Shown here piece by piece: positions 12,240 through 23,510 of a DNA stretch of 64,000 bases. The notes under the pieces are model-generated. The model had not been told where the DNA came from and did no database searches. It was given only the letters and a program-made list of their open reading frames with translations. The stretch covers positions 1-64,000 of the forward strand of contig JAWZYV010012347.1 of NCBI GenBank assembly GCA_038373885.1. The letters are read 5' to 3'. The first letter of the stretch is position 1. Each line of letters begins with the position of its first letter. The stretch is from Cheiracanthium punctorium (taxonomy: Eukaryota > Arthropoda > Arachnida > Araneae > Cheiracanthiidae). A program made the translations under genes and the position numbers.

Positions 12240-12860
12240 AACGGAGGGGAGAGTATGAGGGAGCGTCCTCTAAGTGAAACTGTACTCTCCCCTCTTTAAA
12301 CAACGGGGGATGAGGGAGAGAAAAGCAATAAACTTTAGGTTTACCATTGCCGATCTCTGGGAAGATAGGCAGCTCGGCGGCAATGACGATCGGCGGCACT
12401 CCTCGGATATGACGGCTTCCCCCTGCGGCGCCTCTCTAGCCCTATCACGTACCGATGCTGCTTGGCGGCGTTGGCGTGATATAGGAATGGGGGGTTCCTG
12501 GAAAGGTATATAAGCTCGCACAAGTCTTTTTCAACACACACGTCTTCGTTTTTCACTACTCTGCCGGTTTCTCTTTGACGCTTCGGCGTTGCTCCCCTTT
12601 TCGTTGCATGGGTCCTGGAGTCCCCAGTTGAGTAGTCCCAGCAACGCTTTCCTTTTTGGCCGTTCAGAAATCCAACTGGATCCGGCCATGGTTTAACTAA
12701 AATGAACTACGTATTACTGTATGAACATTGTGTTAGTAAACTAGGATGATATATAATTCTTTTTCGGAGATTGAGATCTCTAGTGCTAAATACAACCAAA
12801 ATAACGTGTAATTGCTATTTGTGTTAAAATAAAGTTGTGGGTTTCAATGTAAGTCCGAGT
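12240..12860 (+). promoter_or_regulatory. Possible promoter/solo-LTR-like block with TATA box and poly(A) signal
   Basis: A GC-richer island (12240-12680) holds GGTATATAAGC at about 12504, followed some 30 bases later by TCAACACAC, a spacing typical of a TATA box and start site. AATAAA appears at about 12831, and no coding frame lies between. TATA plus poly(A) signal within some 330 bases suits a solo LTR, but I could not fix TG...CA ends or a target duplication. An orphan promoter is equally possible. Confidence 0.3.
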
Positions 12861-13182
12861 CACGTGTCCTCTTATCAGGGACCAATCTACACATTTGGGG
12901 GCCCAGGACACAGGTACCTGTGGGGGCCCCCTGCACAAAAATATTTCGCAGAATATTACTTAATTTAATTAAGTTAAAACCAATTATTCTTAAGCCATCC
13001 ATACGTAAACACAAATCAGTAAAATGTCACGACAAATACCACTTTAATGAATTTTTCAGTTTTGAAATGTTTTTATGGGTATTAAATAGTTAAGTATTTA
13101 AGTCTCTGATATAACATGATAAAATGTGAGGTTAAATGTTTGAAATATCTAAGCATGGCTCACTGGGATATATACAGGCTGT

Positions 13183-13335
13183 CCAAAAAGCTCCGTTTTA
13201 CCGTACGAGTAAATTTTCGCTTCTTCGCCGATTTGTCGCTTTTACCCAACGAATCACTGTTGCCATCTCTGCCGGAGAAAATATGTCTAAAATCAAAGCT
13301 AAAAGTATCCAGGAATGGATAACAACATCGACTAC
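13183..13335 (+). repeat. Repeat shared in inverted orientation with 27.82-27.95 kb
   Basis: From TTTTACCGTACGAG to CCAGGAATGGATAACAA this segment matches the reverse complement of about 27805-27945, with a short insertion in the second copy. The shared part includes TTTACCCAACGAATCACTGT and CTCTGCCGGAGAAAATATG. The second copy lies just upstream of the zinc-finger/Myb gene of the Harbinger pair, so this may be a stray copy of that element's terminal or promoter region. It begins next to TATACAGGCTGTCC. Confidence 0.55.
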
Positions 13336-14000
13336 TTATACTAGGGTAGATGGCGCATTCAGTAGGATTTCGTCTGCTAGCCAGGAGCCAGCATATACCA
13401 CGTGACTTCGGCCGTTTGGGGTAATACGTTAGGCCACTCATCGCTAGTTTGGCGCTCTTTCGGTATGCGCGAGATTTTTTTTTAACCTAGTTATCTTCTG
13501 GCATATAACGATACCGACGAATTAAGACTAGAAAATCTTTCATTTTTAGTTTGAATTTAATGTTTATTTTCTGGATATTTTATTTATAGTTTAATAATCT
13601 GTAAAATGATTTGCACTGTACTTTTAAAAGCCGTTAATTATAGACCAAATTCTTTTAATTGATTTTGTAGAAAATAATGGTCAAGTACTGCTTTTATAAA
13701 AGTAATCTGAATTTTAAAATAATTTTCACTTTAAATGTTTGTTTTAAATTGCACTAATCAAGATTTTCACTTCCTTTACTCAGAAAGATATTAAAGAACT
13801 TTAAGATTTAACCAAGTTTTGAAAATAAATTTTATCGCACAGTCTTTTCTCAATATCGTTTTAAAAATAACAATATCAATGTTTGTTTTATTACAAGCAG
13901 TACTTGTTTACGAAACCGAAATACGTAGGACTTGGCGGCTCGTGATCAAAAAAATAGGTGAAGAGCTTATACCAAAACATTATGAAAAACACCTGATGCA
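13336..14000. other. Unassigned AT-rich sequence
   Basis: No coding or RNA gene is recognisable. The 88-codon plus-strand frame that runs to 14085 enters the MITE at 14009 and is judged accidental. Confidence 0.3.
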
Positions 14001-14008
14001 GCCATTAA

Positions 14009-14181
14009 CATGGGCGCCGGCAGAATATTTCCCAGGGGGGGGCAAAGGTTACTCAAGGGGGGGAAAAGACTACTTTAACGTATAGTTACCATGTTGAAAA
14101 GAGCAAAAAAGCAAGGCAAAACACTGCATACAAAAATCCAGGGGGGCATCGCCCCCTTGCCCTATGCTGCCGCCGCCCATG
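14009..14181. mobile_element. hAT-type MITE, 173 bp
   Basis: Ends CATGGGCGCCGGCAGAAT and, inverted, CATGGGCGGCGGCAGCAT form imperfect terminal repeats. Perfect 8-bp duplications GCCATTAA flank them (14001-14008 and 14182-14189). Eight-base duplications with CA...TG ends are typical of hAT elements. The interior is G-run/C-run with no coding. Confidence 0.8.
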
Positions 14182-14189
14182 GCCATTAA

Positions 14190-14753
14190 GCATGGTAATT
14201 AGGCGGTGGCATAGGCATTTTTGCGGAAAGAAATTTTTAATCTTTCAGCGATGCATTAATTCCTAATGCCTCCATTGGTCGACCCAGGGCCCGATTAACC
14301 TTTGAAGTGAGGGGAAGCTCAGTCTCATTTCGGGCCCCCCTTCCCCTTTCTGTTTGGATTAAGTAAAGTTTTTAATGACTTCTTTGTTAAATGGATATTT
14401 AATTGATTTAATTAGTTCTAATGATTTTATTTGAAAAAAATATTTTTTTCATTAATTTGAAATTTACCTTGGATAAAAATATGTTATTCATTATCTTCGC
14501 AATAGTTTACTTAATTGTAATGAGATTTTATAGTATTTTTAAAATTACTATAAAAAGTAAAATAAAAACATTTCCTTACTACTGAAACATTAAACTTTAT
14601 TTATTTAGTCATATATTTTTCATGAGACATGGGGCTTTTTTCGGGAATTCTGTGTTCGTTTTGATGACATCATAAAAATCACAACATGGAAGTTCAGAAT
14701 TAATTTTGACCTTTAGACGATTTTTAACATTACATATTGAAAGTTTACCCCTT
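14190..14753. other. Unassigned AT-rich sequence
   Basis: A G/C-run patch at 14285-14345 (CCCAGGGCCCGATTAACC...GGGCCCCCCTTCCCC) looks like a fragment of another MITE with repeats of the GGGCCC type. The remainder is plain AT-rich sequence. Confidence 0.3.
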
Positions 14754-14767
14754 TCTACCGACCAAAT
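14754..14767. repeat. Left 14-bp target-site duplication of the LINE C+B composite
   Basis: TCTACCGACCAAAT, identical to 23497-23510. It abuts the CCCCTCAGGGG start of copy C, while the right copy abuts the CCAA tail of copy B. Confidence 0.85.
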
Positions 14768-14778
14768 CCCCTCAGGGG

Positions 14779-14799
14779 GAAGACCTACTCTAGGTCTTC
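14779..14799 (+). other. 5'-terminal hairpin of LINE copy C
   Basis: GAAGACCT-ACTCT-AGGTCTTC, eight perfect pairs starting 11 bases inside the element. It differs from copy A by two compensated pairs (G-C here, A-T there). Confidence 0.7.
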
Positions 14800-15360
14800 A
14801 CGGGTGTCGCAATCCCGGGGCCCCAGCGATCTTTCGCTCTTCTTTGTTCTACCCTCCTCTCCTCTTAGCTGTCTCCTTCCTTTTCCCCCTCAGTGTAGTT
14901 TCCTCTTTGGAGGTGAGGGCCCCCCTTCAGAAGCTGCGGTCACTCTGTACCGTCAGCTTCTATTGGCGGAAAACTACCCACGTGTTTGCCGTACGTGGAG
15001 ACCCGTGTCCCCGGAAATGGGGAACCTGGTAATTGAGGGGTGTTCCCGTAGGGGAAATTATCTGAATGGTATTTCCATTGGGACGGGATCAACCTCAACA
15101 CATTACTTTGGCCTCGGCTTCGGGTAAACGGGAGGTACACAGCGTTCCCCTGTGTATCAATCGGCTGGTGGTACTGACTTGTTCAACTGCTAGGGATCAA
15201 GCAATCGGTCTTCTGCTGGGCACGTCGTTAAGGGTGGACGCTGCTTACAGGGATGTACTGTGCCCGTATAGATCCGGCTAGCACTGGTGCAAGTATAAGC
15301 ATCCCCTTGTTGGGCTCCGTGGTGGGTGGTGCGGCCGGGTCCGAACACCTTTTTTCCAAC

Positions 15361-16930
15361 ATGGCTTCGAAATTTTCTTCTTCTCCCAATCCACCATCTG
15401 ACACAAATGTTCTGCTTTCAATAAACAAAGAAAACATGGATTCGCAATTTATTAATACAAATGCTCGATTCTTCATCATTCACATTGTTGAAGGTAACTT
15501 CCATGAAATATCACCATTCCTTATACACAAATGTATCACATCCAATGTAGGTGAAGTTAAAAAAGTCAAAAAATTAAGATCTGGAGACCTCCTGGTAGAA
15601 GTATCAAACAATAGACAAGCCTCAAAAATAATGAAAATAAAGAACTTTGGAATAAAATCTGTCACAGTGTCACCCCATACATCCTTAAACACATCCAAAG
15701 GAGTCATATCAGAACCCGAACTTTTACACTGCTCTGAAGCTGAAATACTAGAAAACCTGACTATACTAGAAGAGACGAAGGCGTATGCGCTGTCCGTCGA
15801 ATCTCTATTCATCGCAATAGCCAACGTATTAACACCAAACACATAGTCTTAACTTTCCAGTCTCCCACAATTCCGTCCCATATCAAAGCCGGCTATCTAT
15901 TATGTCCTGTTAGACCATACGTATCAAATCCAATCCGTTGCTTCCAGTGTCAAAGGTTCGGCCATACTAAAACCTCCTGTCGTGGCCAACCTGTATGTGC
16001 CCGTTGCGATACATCTGACCCCGACAGCGACACCTGCAGTGCACCAGCAAAATGTGTTAATTGCAAAGAGGACCACCCCGCATATTCAAAATCATGCCCA
16101 AAGTGGGTCCTTGAAAAAGACATAATATAACAAACATATTAAAAACAAACATTTAAACATATTGTCTTAACTTTTCAGTCACCCACTATTCCAACCCATA
16201 TTAAAGCTGGCTATCTATTATGTCCCGTAAGACCATACATACCAAATCCTATCCGTTGCTTCCAGTGTCAAAAGTTCGGTCATACTAAAACCTCCTGTCG
16301 CGGGTCACCGGCCTGCGCTCGTTGTGGTGCCTCTGACCACGACAGTGACACCTGCTCTGCAGCTGCAAAATGTGTCAACTGTAAACAGGAACATCCATCA
16401 TATTCCAAGTCATTCCCAAAATCGGCATTTGAAAAAGAAATTCAGTCAATACGTGCCACAAGAAGACTTTCATACCCTGAAGCACGTAAAATAATACAAG
16501 CTCGCACACCAAAACCAGGCCTATCCTACTCTGCTGCAGTAAAATCTACCAAATCAATAGCCACTCAAACCGATCCACAAACAAGTACTTCCTTTACCAA
16601 CACCTCAATATGTAAACAAACAGCACCCAAACAAAATAAACCTTGCTCTATATCCCAGAAAAATCCTCCAAAGAAAAAGATACCAAGCAATAGCTCCACT
16701 CAAGTTAGACCACTGCTCGGCAAAACAGCTTCCTACAAACTAAAATACAATAAATCTAGCATGAAAAAGTACCTCCACAACCACAAATTGATGACTCCAT
16801 TTTAAACCTAGCCCCCTCAGAATCCGACATAAGTGATGAAGAATCAATGGATCAAGAAGAAACTAAACCTCCAGATATCTCTGCAGGGATTACAACTAAG
16901 AAGCCGCACAATGCCCCTAACATAACCTAG
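15361..16930 (+). pseudogene. LINE copy C ORF1 with internal duplication of the zinc-knuckle region
   Basis: It starts at ATG 15361 (MASKFSSSPN), equivalent to MAMKN in copies A and B. The frame is lost near 15770. The knuckle region is then present twice: about 15825-16130 (CFQCQRFGHTKTSC, CARCDTSDPDSDTC, CVNCKEDH) and about 16137-16440 (CFQCQKFGHTKTSC, CARCGASDHDSDTC, CVNCKQEH). The halves differ by many substitutions, and the second resembles copy A more closely, so they came from two different parent elements. After the second set the frame continues through EARKIIQARTPKPG and SIATQTD, breaks again near 16770, and ends TAG 16928-16930, two bases before ORF2. Confidence 0.78.
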
Positions 16931-16932
16931 TT

Positions 16933-17608
16933 ATGGCATTGTTGCTGTTATGGAACTGCCACGGTTTTCAGAACAAAAACGACGATCTCAAAACACTTCT
17001 CTACAATCACAATCCCGCCTGTCTTGCTCTTCAGGAAACATACCTCAAATCTAATAAGCAAGCTCAAATTCACAATTATACCATCCTTAGAAAGGACTAT
17101 GAGCTAGGGGAAAGGGCCTCCGGCGGAGTCGCCCTCCTAATAAATAATCAACATCCTTATCATATACTCAATCTCAACACAACTTTGCAGGCTGTAGCCA
17201 TTAGAATCCATCTCAAGCATCTCACTACAATCTGCAATATTTACCTACCACCTAATGAAACAATTAGACAAACCCTGCTCAATAGCCTGGTCCAGCAACT
17301 TCCTTCTCCTTTCATACTCCTCGGGGACATGAATGCCCATAGTCCTTTGTGGGGCAGTAAAGATACTAACAATAGAGGGCAACAGATTGAACAACTAATC
17401 ACAGATTTTTCCTTATGTCTTATGAATAATGGCGACAACACTTACTTTCACATTCCAACTAAATCCTTCCATGCCATAGATATTGCACTGCTCTCCCTCC
17501 ATCATGCCCTTGTACAATTTCTCTGTTTCTAGTGACCTTCACAATAGCGATCATTTTCCAATAATTCTCTCACCTTTATATCAGAACCCTAGCCATAACC
17601 TTCGTTTG
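16933..17608 (+). pseudogene. LINE copy C ORF2, endonuclease domain only
   Basis: Starts MALLLLWNCHGFQNK at ATG 16933. APE endonuclease motifs are present: ALQETYL, LLGDMNAHSPLWGS, HAIDIA. A frameshift near 17490 (CTCTCCCTCCATC, where copy B has CTCTGCTCTCCCTCC) ends the frame at about 17530, although homology to copy B runs on to about 17608. The rest of ORF2 is absent. Confidence 0.8.
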
Positions 17609-17754
17609 CAATAGTTTATTGATACTATTTATATTTGACAATATTTCGTGCCATATTGCCAAACATAATATAAATGGCATTGATTATAAGGAATCTAATA
17701 AACTCTGTGCCTCTGATACAACACCATTGTCATGGGTGACTTCAATGAGTTCTT
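17609..17754. other. Junction sequence between LINE copies C and B
   Basis: About 146 bases with no match in copies A or B, AT-rich, containing AATAAA at about 17697. It separates the truncated end of copy C from the leader of copy B. It may be filler captured when the two copies were joined, or the 3' end of a prematurely terminated transcript. Confidence 0.5.
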
Positions 17755-18349
17755 CCCTCTCACAGGGAAAACCTTCTTTAGGTTTTTACGGGTTTCGCAA
17801 CCCCGGGGCCCCAACTATCTTTCGCTTTTCTTTGTTCTACCCTCCTCTCCTCTTAGCTATCCCCTTCCTCTTCCCCCTCAGTGTAGTTTCCTCTGTGGAG
17901 GTGAGGGCCCCCCTTTAGAAGCTGCGGTCGCCCTGTGCAGTCAGCTTCTATTGGCAGAAAACTACCCACGTGTTTGCCGTGCGTGGAGACCCGTGTCCCC
18001 AGAAATGGGGATCCTGGTAATTGAGAGGTGTTCCCGTAAAGGAAATCATCATTACGGAATTTCCACAGACACAGGAGAAACCTCAACACATTGCTTTGGC
18101 CTCGGCTTCGGGTAAACGGGAGGTATACAGCGTTCCCCTGTATATCAATCGGCTGGTGGTACTGGTTTCGATCAACTGCTAGGGATCAAGCAATCAGACA
18201 TCTACTGGGCACGTCATTAAGGGTGGACGCTGCCTAAGGGATGTACTGTGCGAGTATAGATCCGACTAGCACTGGTGTGCAAATGCACACCCCCTCGTTG
18301 GGCTCCATGGTGGGTGGTGCGGTCGGGCCCGAATCTCAATCCCCCCAAC
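17755..18349 (+). promoter_or_regulatory. LINE copy B 5' UTR
   Basis: A leader matching copies A and C over its length, with the stem AAAACCT/AGGTTTT near its start and a conserved block TTCTATTGGCAGAAAACTACC. The frame ending GLGFG-stop at 18115 is open here too. Confidence 0.6.
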
Positions 18350-19566
18350 ATGGCTATGAAAAATTCCTTGTCAAATGTCACTGCCCCGCTGTCAACTTCC
18401 ACTGAAAACACTGATTCACAATTTGTAAATATGAACGCTCGATTCTTCATCATCCACTATGTAGAAGGTAACTTTAATGAAACATCTCCATTCTTAATAC
18501 ATAAATGTATCACTGACAATGTAGGAGAAGTTAAAAAAGTTAAAAAATTAAGATCTGGAGACCTGTTAGTTGAAGTATCCAGCAATAGACAAGCTTCCAA
18601 AATCATGAAGATTACAACCTTTGGCCTTAAAACTGCTACAGTGTCACCTTACACATCCCTAAATATCTCACGATTAGTTGTATCAGAACCCGAACTTTTG
18701 CACTGTACTGAAGCTGAAATATTAGAAAATGTCAGAGAGGAAAAAGTATGCGCTGTGCGTCGAATCACTATTCGACGCAATAATCAAACAATCAAAACTA
18801 AACACATTGTCTTAACTTTTGAATCACCCACTATTCCGTCCCATATTAAAGCTGGCTATCTATTATGTCCTGTAAGACCATATGTACAAACCCAATCCGC
18901 TGCTTCCAGTGTCAAAAGTTCGGTCATACTAAAACCTCCTGTCGTGGGTCACCGGCCTGCACTCGCTGTGGTGCCCCTGACCACGACACTGAGACCTGCT
19001 CTACAGCTGCAAAATGTGTCAACTGTAAACAGGAACATACATCATATTCAAAGTCATGCCCTAAATGGGCATTCGAAAAAGAAATTCAATCCCTGCGTGC
19101 CTCTCAAAGACTCTCTTATCCCGAAGCCCGTAAAATAATTGAAAGCCGTACCCCTAAATCTGGTTTGTCTTATGCAGCCGCAACAAAATCTACTAAATCA
19201 ATAGCCATCCAGACTGACCCTGTCATTCATCCTTCTTCTGCCAAAATATCAACAAATAAACAATCTGCCCATAAACAAAACAATTCGTCCACTGCTCCAG
19301 AGAAAACTAAGAAAAAACCACCAATCAATAGCTCTCCTCAAATCAGACCAAAAATCAGTAAAGCAGTAACCTACAAGTTAAAATACAACCGTTTCAGCAT
19401 GAAGAAATTACCTCCACAACCACACATAGATGACTCAATTTTAAAATTATCACCCTCAGAATCAGAAATAACAGATGAAGAATCGATGGATCATGAAGAT
19501 ATTGAACCAACTAATAACACTAAAGGGATTTCAAAGACAATGCACAATGCCCCTAATATAACTTAG
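18350..19566 (+). pseudogene. LINE copy B ORF1 (gag-like, zinc knuckles)
   Basis: Starts at ATG 18350 (MAMKNSLSN). It reads KKVKKLRSGDLLVEVSSNRQ, then after a one-base frameshift near 18890 passes into the frame with CFQCQKFGHTKTSC, CTRCGAPDHDTETC and CVNCKQEH. It continues through YPEARKIIESRTPK and AIQTD to TAG at 19564-19566. Otherwise intact at about 405 residues. It lies two bases before ORF2. Confidence 0.82.
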
Positions 19567-19568
19567 TT

Positions 19569-22500
19569 ATGGCATTGTTGCTGTCATGGAACTGCCACGG
19601 TTTTCAGAACAAAAACGACGGCCTCAAAACACTTATCTACAATCACAATCCCGCCTGTCTAGCCCTACAGGAAACATACCTCAAAGCCAATAAGCAAGCT
19701 CACATCCCCAATTATACCATCCTAAGAAAGGACTATGAGCTAGGGAAAAGGGCCTCCGGGGGAGTTGCCCTCCTAAATAATAATCAATATCCCTATCATA
19801 TACTCAATCTCAACACAACTTTGCAGGCTGTTGCCATTAGAATCCATCTCAAACATCTTACTACAATCTGCAGTATTTACCTACCACCTAATGAAACAAT
19901 CCGACAAATCCTGCTCAATAACCTTGTCCAGCAACTTCCTTCCCCCTTCATACTCCTCGGAGACATGAATGCCCATAGTCCTCTTTGGGGCAGTAAAGAT
20001 GCTAACAATAGAGGGCAACAGATTGAACAACTAATCACAGATTTCTCCTTATGTCTTATGAATAATGGCGACAACACTTACTTTCACGTTCCAACTAAAT
20101 CCTTCCATGCCATAGATATTGCACTCTGCTCTCCCTCCATCATGCCGTTGTACAATTTCTCTGTTTCTAGTGACCTTCACAATAGCGATCATTTTCCAAT
20201 AATTCTCTCACCTTTATATCAGAACCCTAGCCATAACCTTACCATCTCCTATTATATACAAGAAAAAGCAGATTGAGACACCTTCACTGAGCTGTCCGTG
20301 ATATCATCTGAAGATGTTGAAGGTACAATTGACGAGGTAGTCAAAAAAATAACTGATACAATAATTAAAGCAGCGGATGCGACAATTCCAAAACGGAGCA
20401 ACACGCTGCGCAAAAACAAAAAACCGTGGTGGAATGAGGAATGTTCCATTGCCAAAAAACAGCAACAGAAAGCGTGGGGTATCTTTCGTCGGTACCCTAC
20501 TACTGAAAACCTCCTTCTTTATAAAAAAGCGAGAGCCTACGCAAGAAAAATAAGGCGACACGCACAAAAAGAATCATGGACTAAATATGTCTCAACCATC
20601 ACCACTTCCACTTCTAGTAAGGAGCTATGGGGAAAAATTAAAAGAACCATGGGGATCTATAATAACCATTCTATATCCTGCCTCTCAGTCAACAACCACA
20701 CCATATCTGACACAAAAGAGATCGCTGACACTATTGCTCAATCTCTGGCTTTCACATCCAGCAGCACGTCCTATTCGAACACCTTCCTTCCATATAAACA
20801 ACAGTCTGAACGACATAAATTAAACTTTAATACCTCCTCCCGCTTACCTTACAATAATATGTTTACTATCAAAGAACTCCTGAAATACTTAAAGCAGTCC
20901 TTAAATACATCCCCTGGTCCAGATGGCATCAGCTATGAAATGTTAAAGCACCTATCCTACCACTCTTTACTTAATCTTCTGCATATATACAATAGAATCT
21001 GGAATGAGCATGCATTTCCTTCTGCTTGGAGGAATGCTATGGTCATCCCCTTTCCTAAACCTGGAAAAGATACATCTGATCCCAATAATTACCGCCCCAT
21101 AGCCCTTACAAGTTGCCTGTGCAAACTGATGGAAAAAATGGTTAATGCTCGTCTAGTTTATATATTAGAAACTCAGGGCCATATACACCCTTTTCAGAGT
21201 GGCTTCCGTAAAGGCAGGTCCACTATTGATAATATCGTACATTTAGAGTCCCATATTCGCCATGCCTTCCTGAAAAGAAACCATTTAGTTACTATCTTTT
21301 TTGATATAGAAAAAGCGTACGATCGGCCATGGAGATACGGTATCCTCAGAGACCTCCATAATCTAGGTTTTCGTGGCAACCTCCCGCTTTTTATACAGAA
21401 CTTCCTTTCACTCCGTAATTTTAAGGTACGGATCAATAATACCCTGTCTAGTAACTTTGTACAAGAAGAGGGGGTACCCCAAGGTTCTGTCCTTAGCGTC
21501 ACCCTCTTCTCCCTTAAGAGTAATGATATACTGAATCAGCTCCCTACGACCGTACATGGAAGCTTATACGTGGATGATCTCCAAGTATCCTGTCAGGGCA
21601 AGGATATGCGCTTTGTTGAACGCCAACTTCAGACTACCATCAACCGTATCCTTAAGTGGTGTAGCATAAATGGTTACAACATATCTAGAGATAAGACAGC
21701 ATCTATCCACTTTTGCAGGAAGCGTGGTATGCATCTAGATCCAGAGCTTTACTTAGGCCAATCAAAAATAGAAGTCCATGATTCTGCCAAGTTTTTAGGA
21801 GTATACTTTGGCAAGAAACTCACTTTTGCTAAACATATTTCTTATCTTCGCAGCAAATGCGAAAAGAATTTGAATATTTTAAAGGTGCTCTCCAATACCT
21901 TGTGGGGGGGCAGAACGCTATGCCATGTTACGCATTTATCGAGCAGTTATTCGGTCCAAAATAGACTATGCCTGTAGCATTTATGGGTCTGCCGGCAAGT
22001 CAGTTTTAAAAAGACTAGACACTGTGCATCATACTGCATTACGTATATGTTCTGGAGCTTTTAGAACTTCACCCATTCAGAGTCTTTATACCATTTGTCA
22101 TGGGCCATCGCTCATTCACTCTCGCCATCAGATATCACTTAACACATTTTTTCGGATACTGTCTCATCCTTCACACCCTTTAAGACACCAATTTTTAGAT
22201 AATCACTTGGATCGTTTTTATCAGAACCGCCCATATTGCACTCCCCATTTCGGACTTAGAAGTCGCCGGAGTCTTAGTGCTACATGACTAGAGGATATTA
22301 AAGTCTCATCTTCCTCCCCTTTTGAAACTCCTCCCTGGGATGCCTCAAACATCACCTACCTACAACTATTCAAGGGCTTTTCGAAACAAAACACACATCA
22401 TCAAATATATCAACAACTATTCCTCGATCATGAAGCCAAGTACTCTAACTATGAAAATCTCTATACTGATGGTTCAAAGTCTGAGGCCCATGTAGGCTTT

Positions 22501-23247
22501 GCTTATACAAATTGTTCTTTTGCATGCAGCTACATTCTCCCTACCTTTTGTTCTGTATTCACTGCCGAACTTCTAGCTGTATACGAAAACCTCCGGTTCA
22601 TCTCTACTTCCGACAAAAAATGCTTTAAAATTCATACAGATTCTTTAAGCGTTTTGGAAAACCTCCATTCTGGCTCTTCCTCTAATAGTTATATCAGTAA
22701 AGTCCTACATATGCATAAACAATTTACCAATAATGGCTATAATATTCTTTACTGCTGCGTTCCGAGCCACACCGGGATTCAAGGCAATGAGGAAGCAGAC
22801 TATCTCGCTAAACACGCTACTCTTCCTTATCCCTGCCCTTTGCCTTACAAAGATATAAAATTCGGGATTTCTAATCTAATCAGAGACAATTGGATCAGTG
22901 AATGGAGTTGTGCAACAGAAAATAGACTCCATAATATACACCCCACTCTTACCTGCTGGCCCTCTCATCCTAACCGAAGACACGATGTCATTCTGACCCG
23001 TCTCCGAATCGGTCATACCAGGCTTACCCATAGGCACCTACTCCTGGGTGAACCTGCTCCGGAGTGCCCCCAATGTCATACTCATCTCACCATTCTTCAT
23101 GTTTTAACCTCTTGCACAGATTTGAATAATTTTTACCAAACCTATTTTAACTGCTCTCATCCCAGACTTGACGACTTATTGGGTGAAACCCCACACCATA
23201 ATTTGTTTTTGTTTCTTCAACACATTGGTATTCTTTTCTCAGTGTGA
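19569..23247 (+). pseudogene. LINE copy B ORF2: endonuclease, reverse transcriptase, RNase H
   Basis: It starts MALLLSWNCHGFQNK. The endonuclease has ALQETYL, LLGDMNAHSPLWGS, HAIDIALCS and SSDLHNSDHFPI. The reverse transcriptase has SPGPDGISYEMLKHL, QSGFRKGRST, FFDIEKAYD, GVPQGSVLS and YVDD. RNase H has TDGSKSEAHVGFAY, FTAELLAVY and VPSHTGIQGNEEADYLA, and the end carries a CPQCHTHLTILHVLTSC motif. Three lesions are seen: TGA at 20274-20276 in a place where copy A has tryptophan, a frameshift in the G7 run at 21904-21910, and TGA at 22285-22287 where copy A has glutamine. The frame is otherwise continuous to 23247. Confidence 0.87.
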
Positions 23248-23496
23248 AGCATATGCTGTTCTCTGACTGGTATCTGGATGGGGAGCCCCCATCCAGATGT
23301 CTCACTTACTTTTACCTACCTTTTACTCCTTGGCAGTTTGCTTTTTAACTTTTTAGATTTTTCAAATTTTTAGCATTTACGGTTTTATGCTCCTTTTTAC
23401 TTGTAAGCCTTTACCTACTTTATCTATTTTTATACATAGTCTGGCGCAGTATGTCCTGTTTGGACCTTGTGCCAATAAAAATCAACCAACCAACCA
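23248..23496 (+). other. LINE copy B 3' UTR and tail
   Basis: Contains GGAGCCCCCATCCAGATG and CTGGCGCAGTATGTCCTGTTTGGACCTTGTGCCAATAAAAA, both also found inverted in copy A (1705-1725 and 1530-1565). It ends in CCAA-type repeats rather than poly(A). Confidence 0.75.
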
Positions 23497-23510
23497 TCTA
23501 CCGACCAAAT
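23497..23510. repeat. Right 14-bp target-site duplication of the LINE C+B composite
   Basis: TCTACCGACCAAAT, identical to 14754-14767. Confidence 0.85.

Larger units (their letters stand above)
14768..17608 (+). mobile_element. I-like LINE, copy C (5' part only)
   Basis: This has the same leader, ORF1 and endonuclease as copies A and B, but it stops matching at about 17608, just after the endonuclease domain. It lacks reverse transcriptase, RNase H and 3' UTR. Its 5' end is exact because the 14-bp duplication abuts it. An internal duplication inside ORF1 distinguishes it from the other copies. It belongs to one insertion with copy B. Confidence 0.82.
17755..23496 (+). mobile_element. I-like LINE, copy B, nearly full length
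   Basis: Order: leader (17755-18349), ORF1 (18350-19566), ORF2 (19569-23247), 3' UTR, and tail AATCAACCAACCAACCA. The 3' end abuts the right 14-bp duplication at 23497. The 5' end (CTCTCACAGGGAAAACC) corresponds to CCCCTCAGGGGAAAAACC in copy A. Its coding regions are more damaged than those of copy A. Confidence 0.85.

Noticed and set aside
14768..14850. HDV-like self-cleaving ribozyme at the LINE 5' end
   Set aside because: G-rich start and later C runs are suggestive, but I could not place P1-P4 and the catalytic C by eye, so only the hairpin is claimed.
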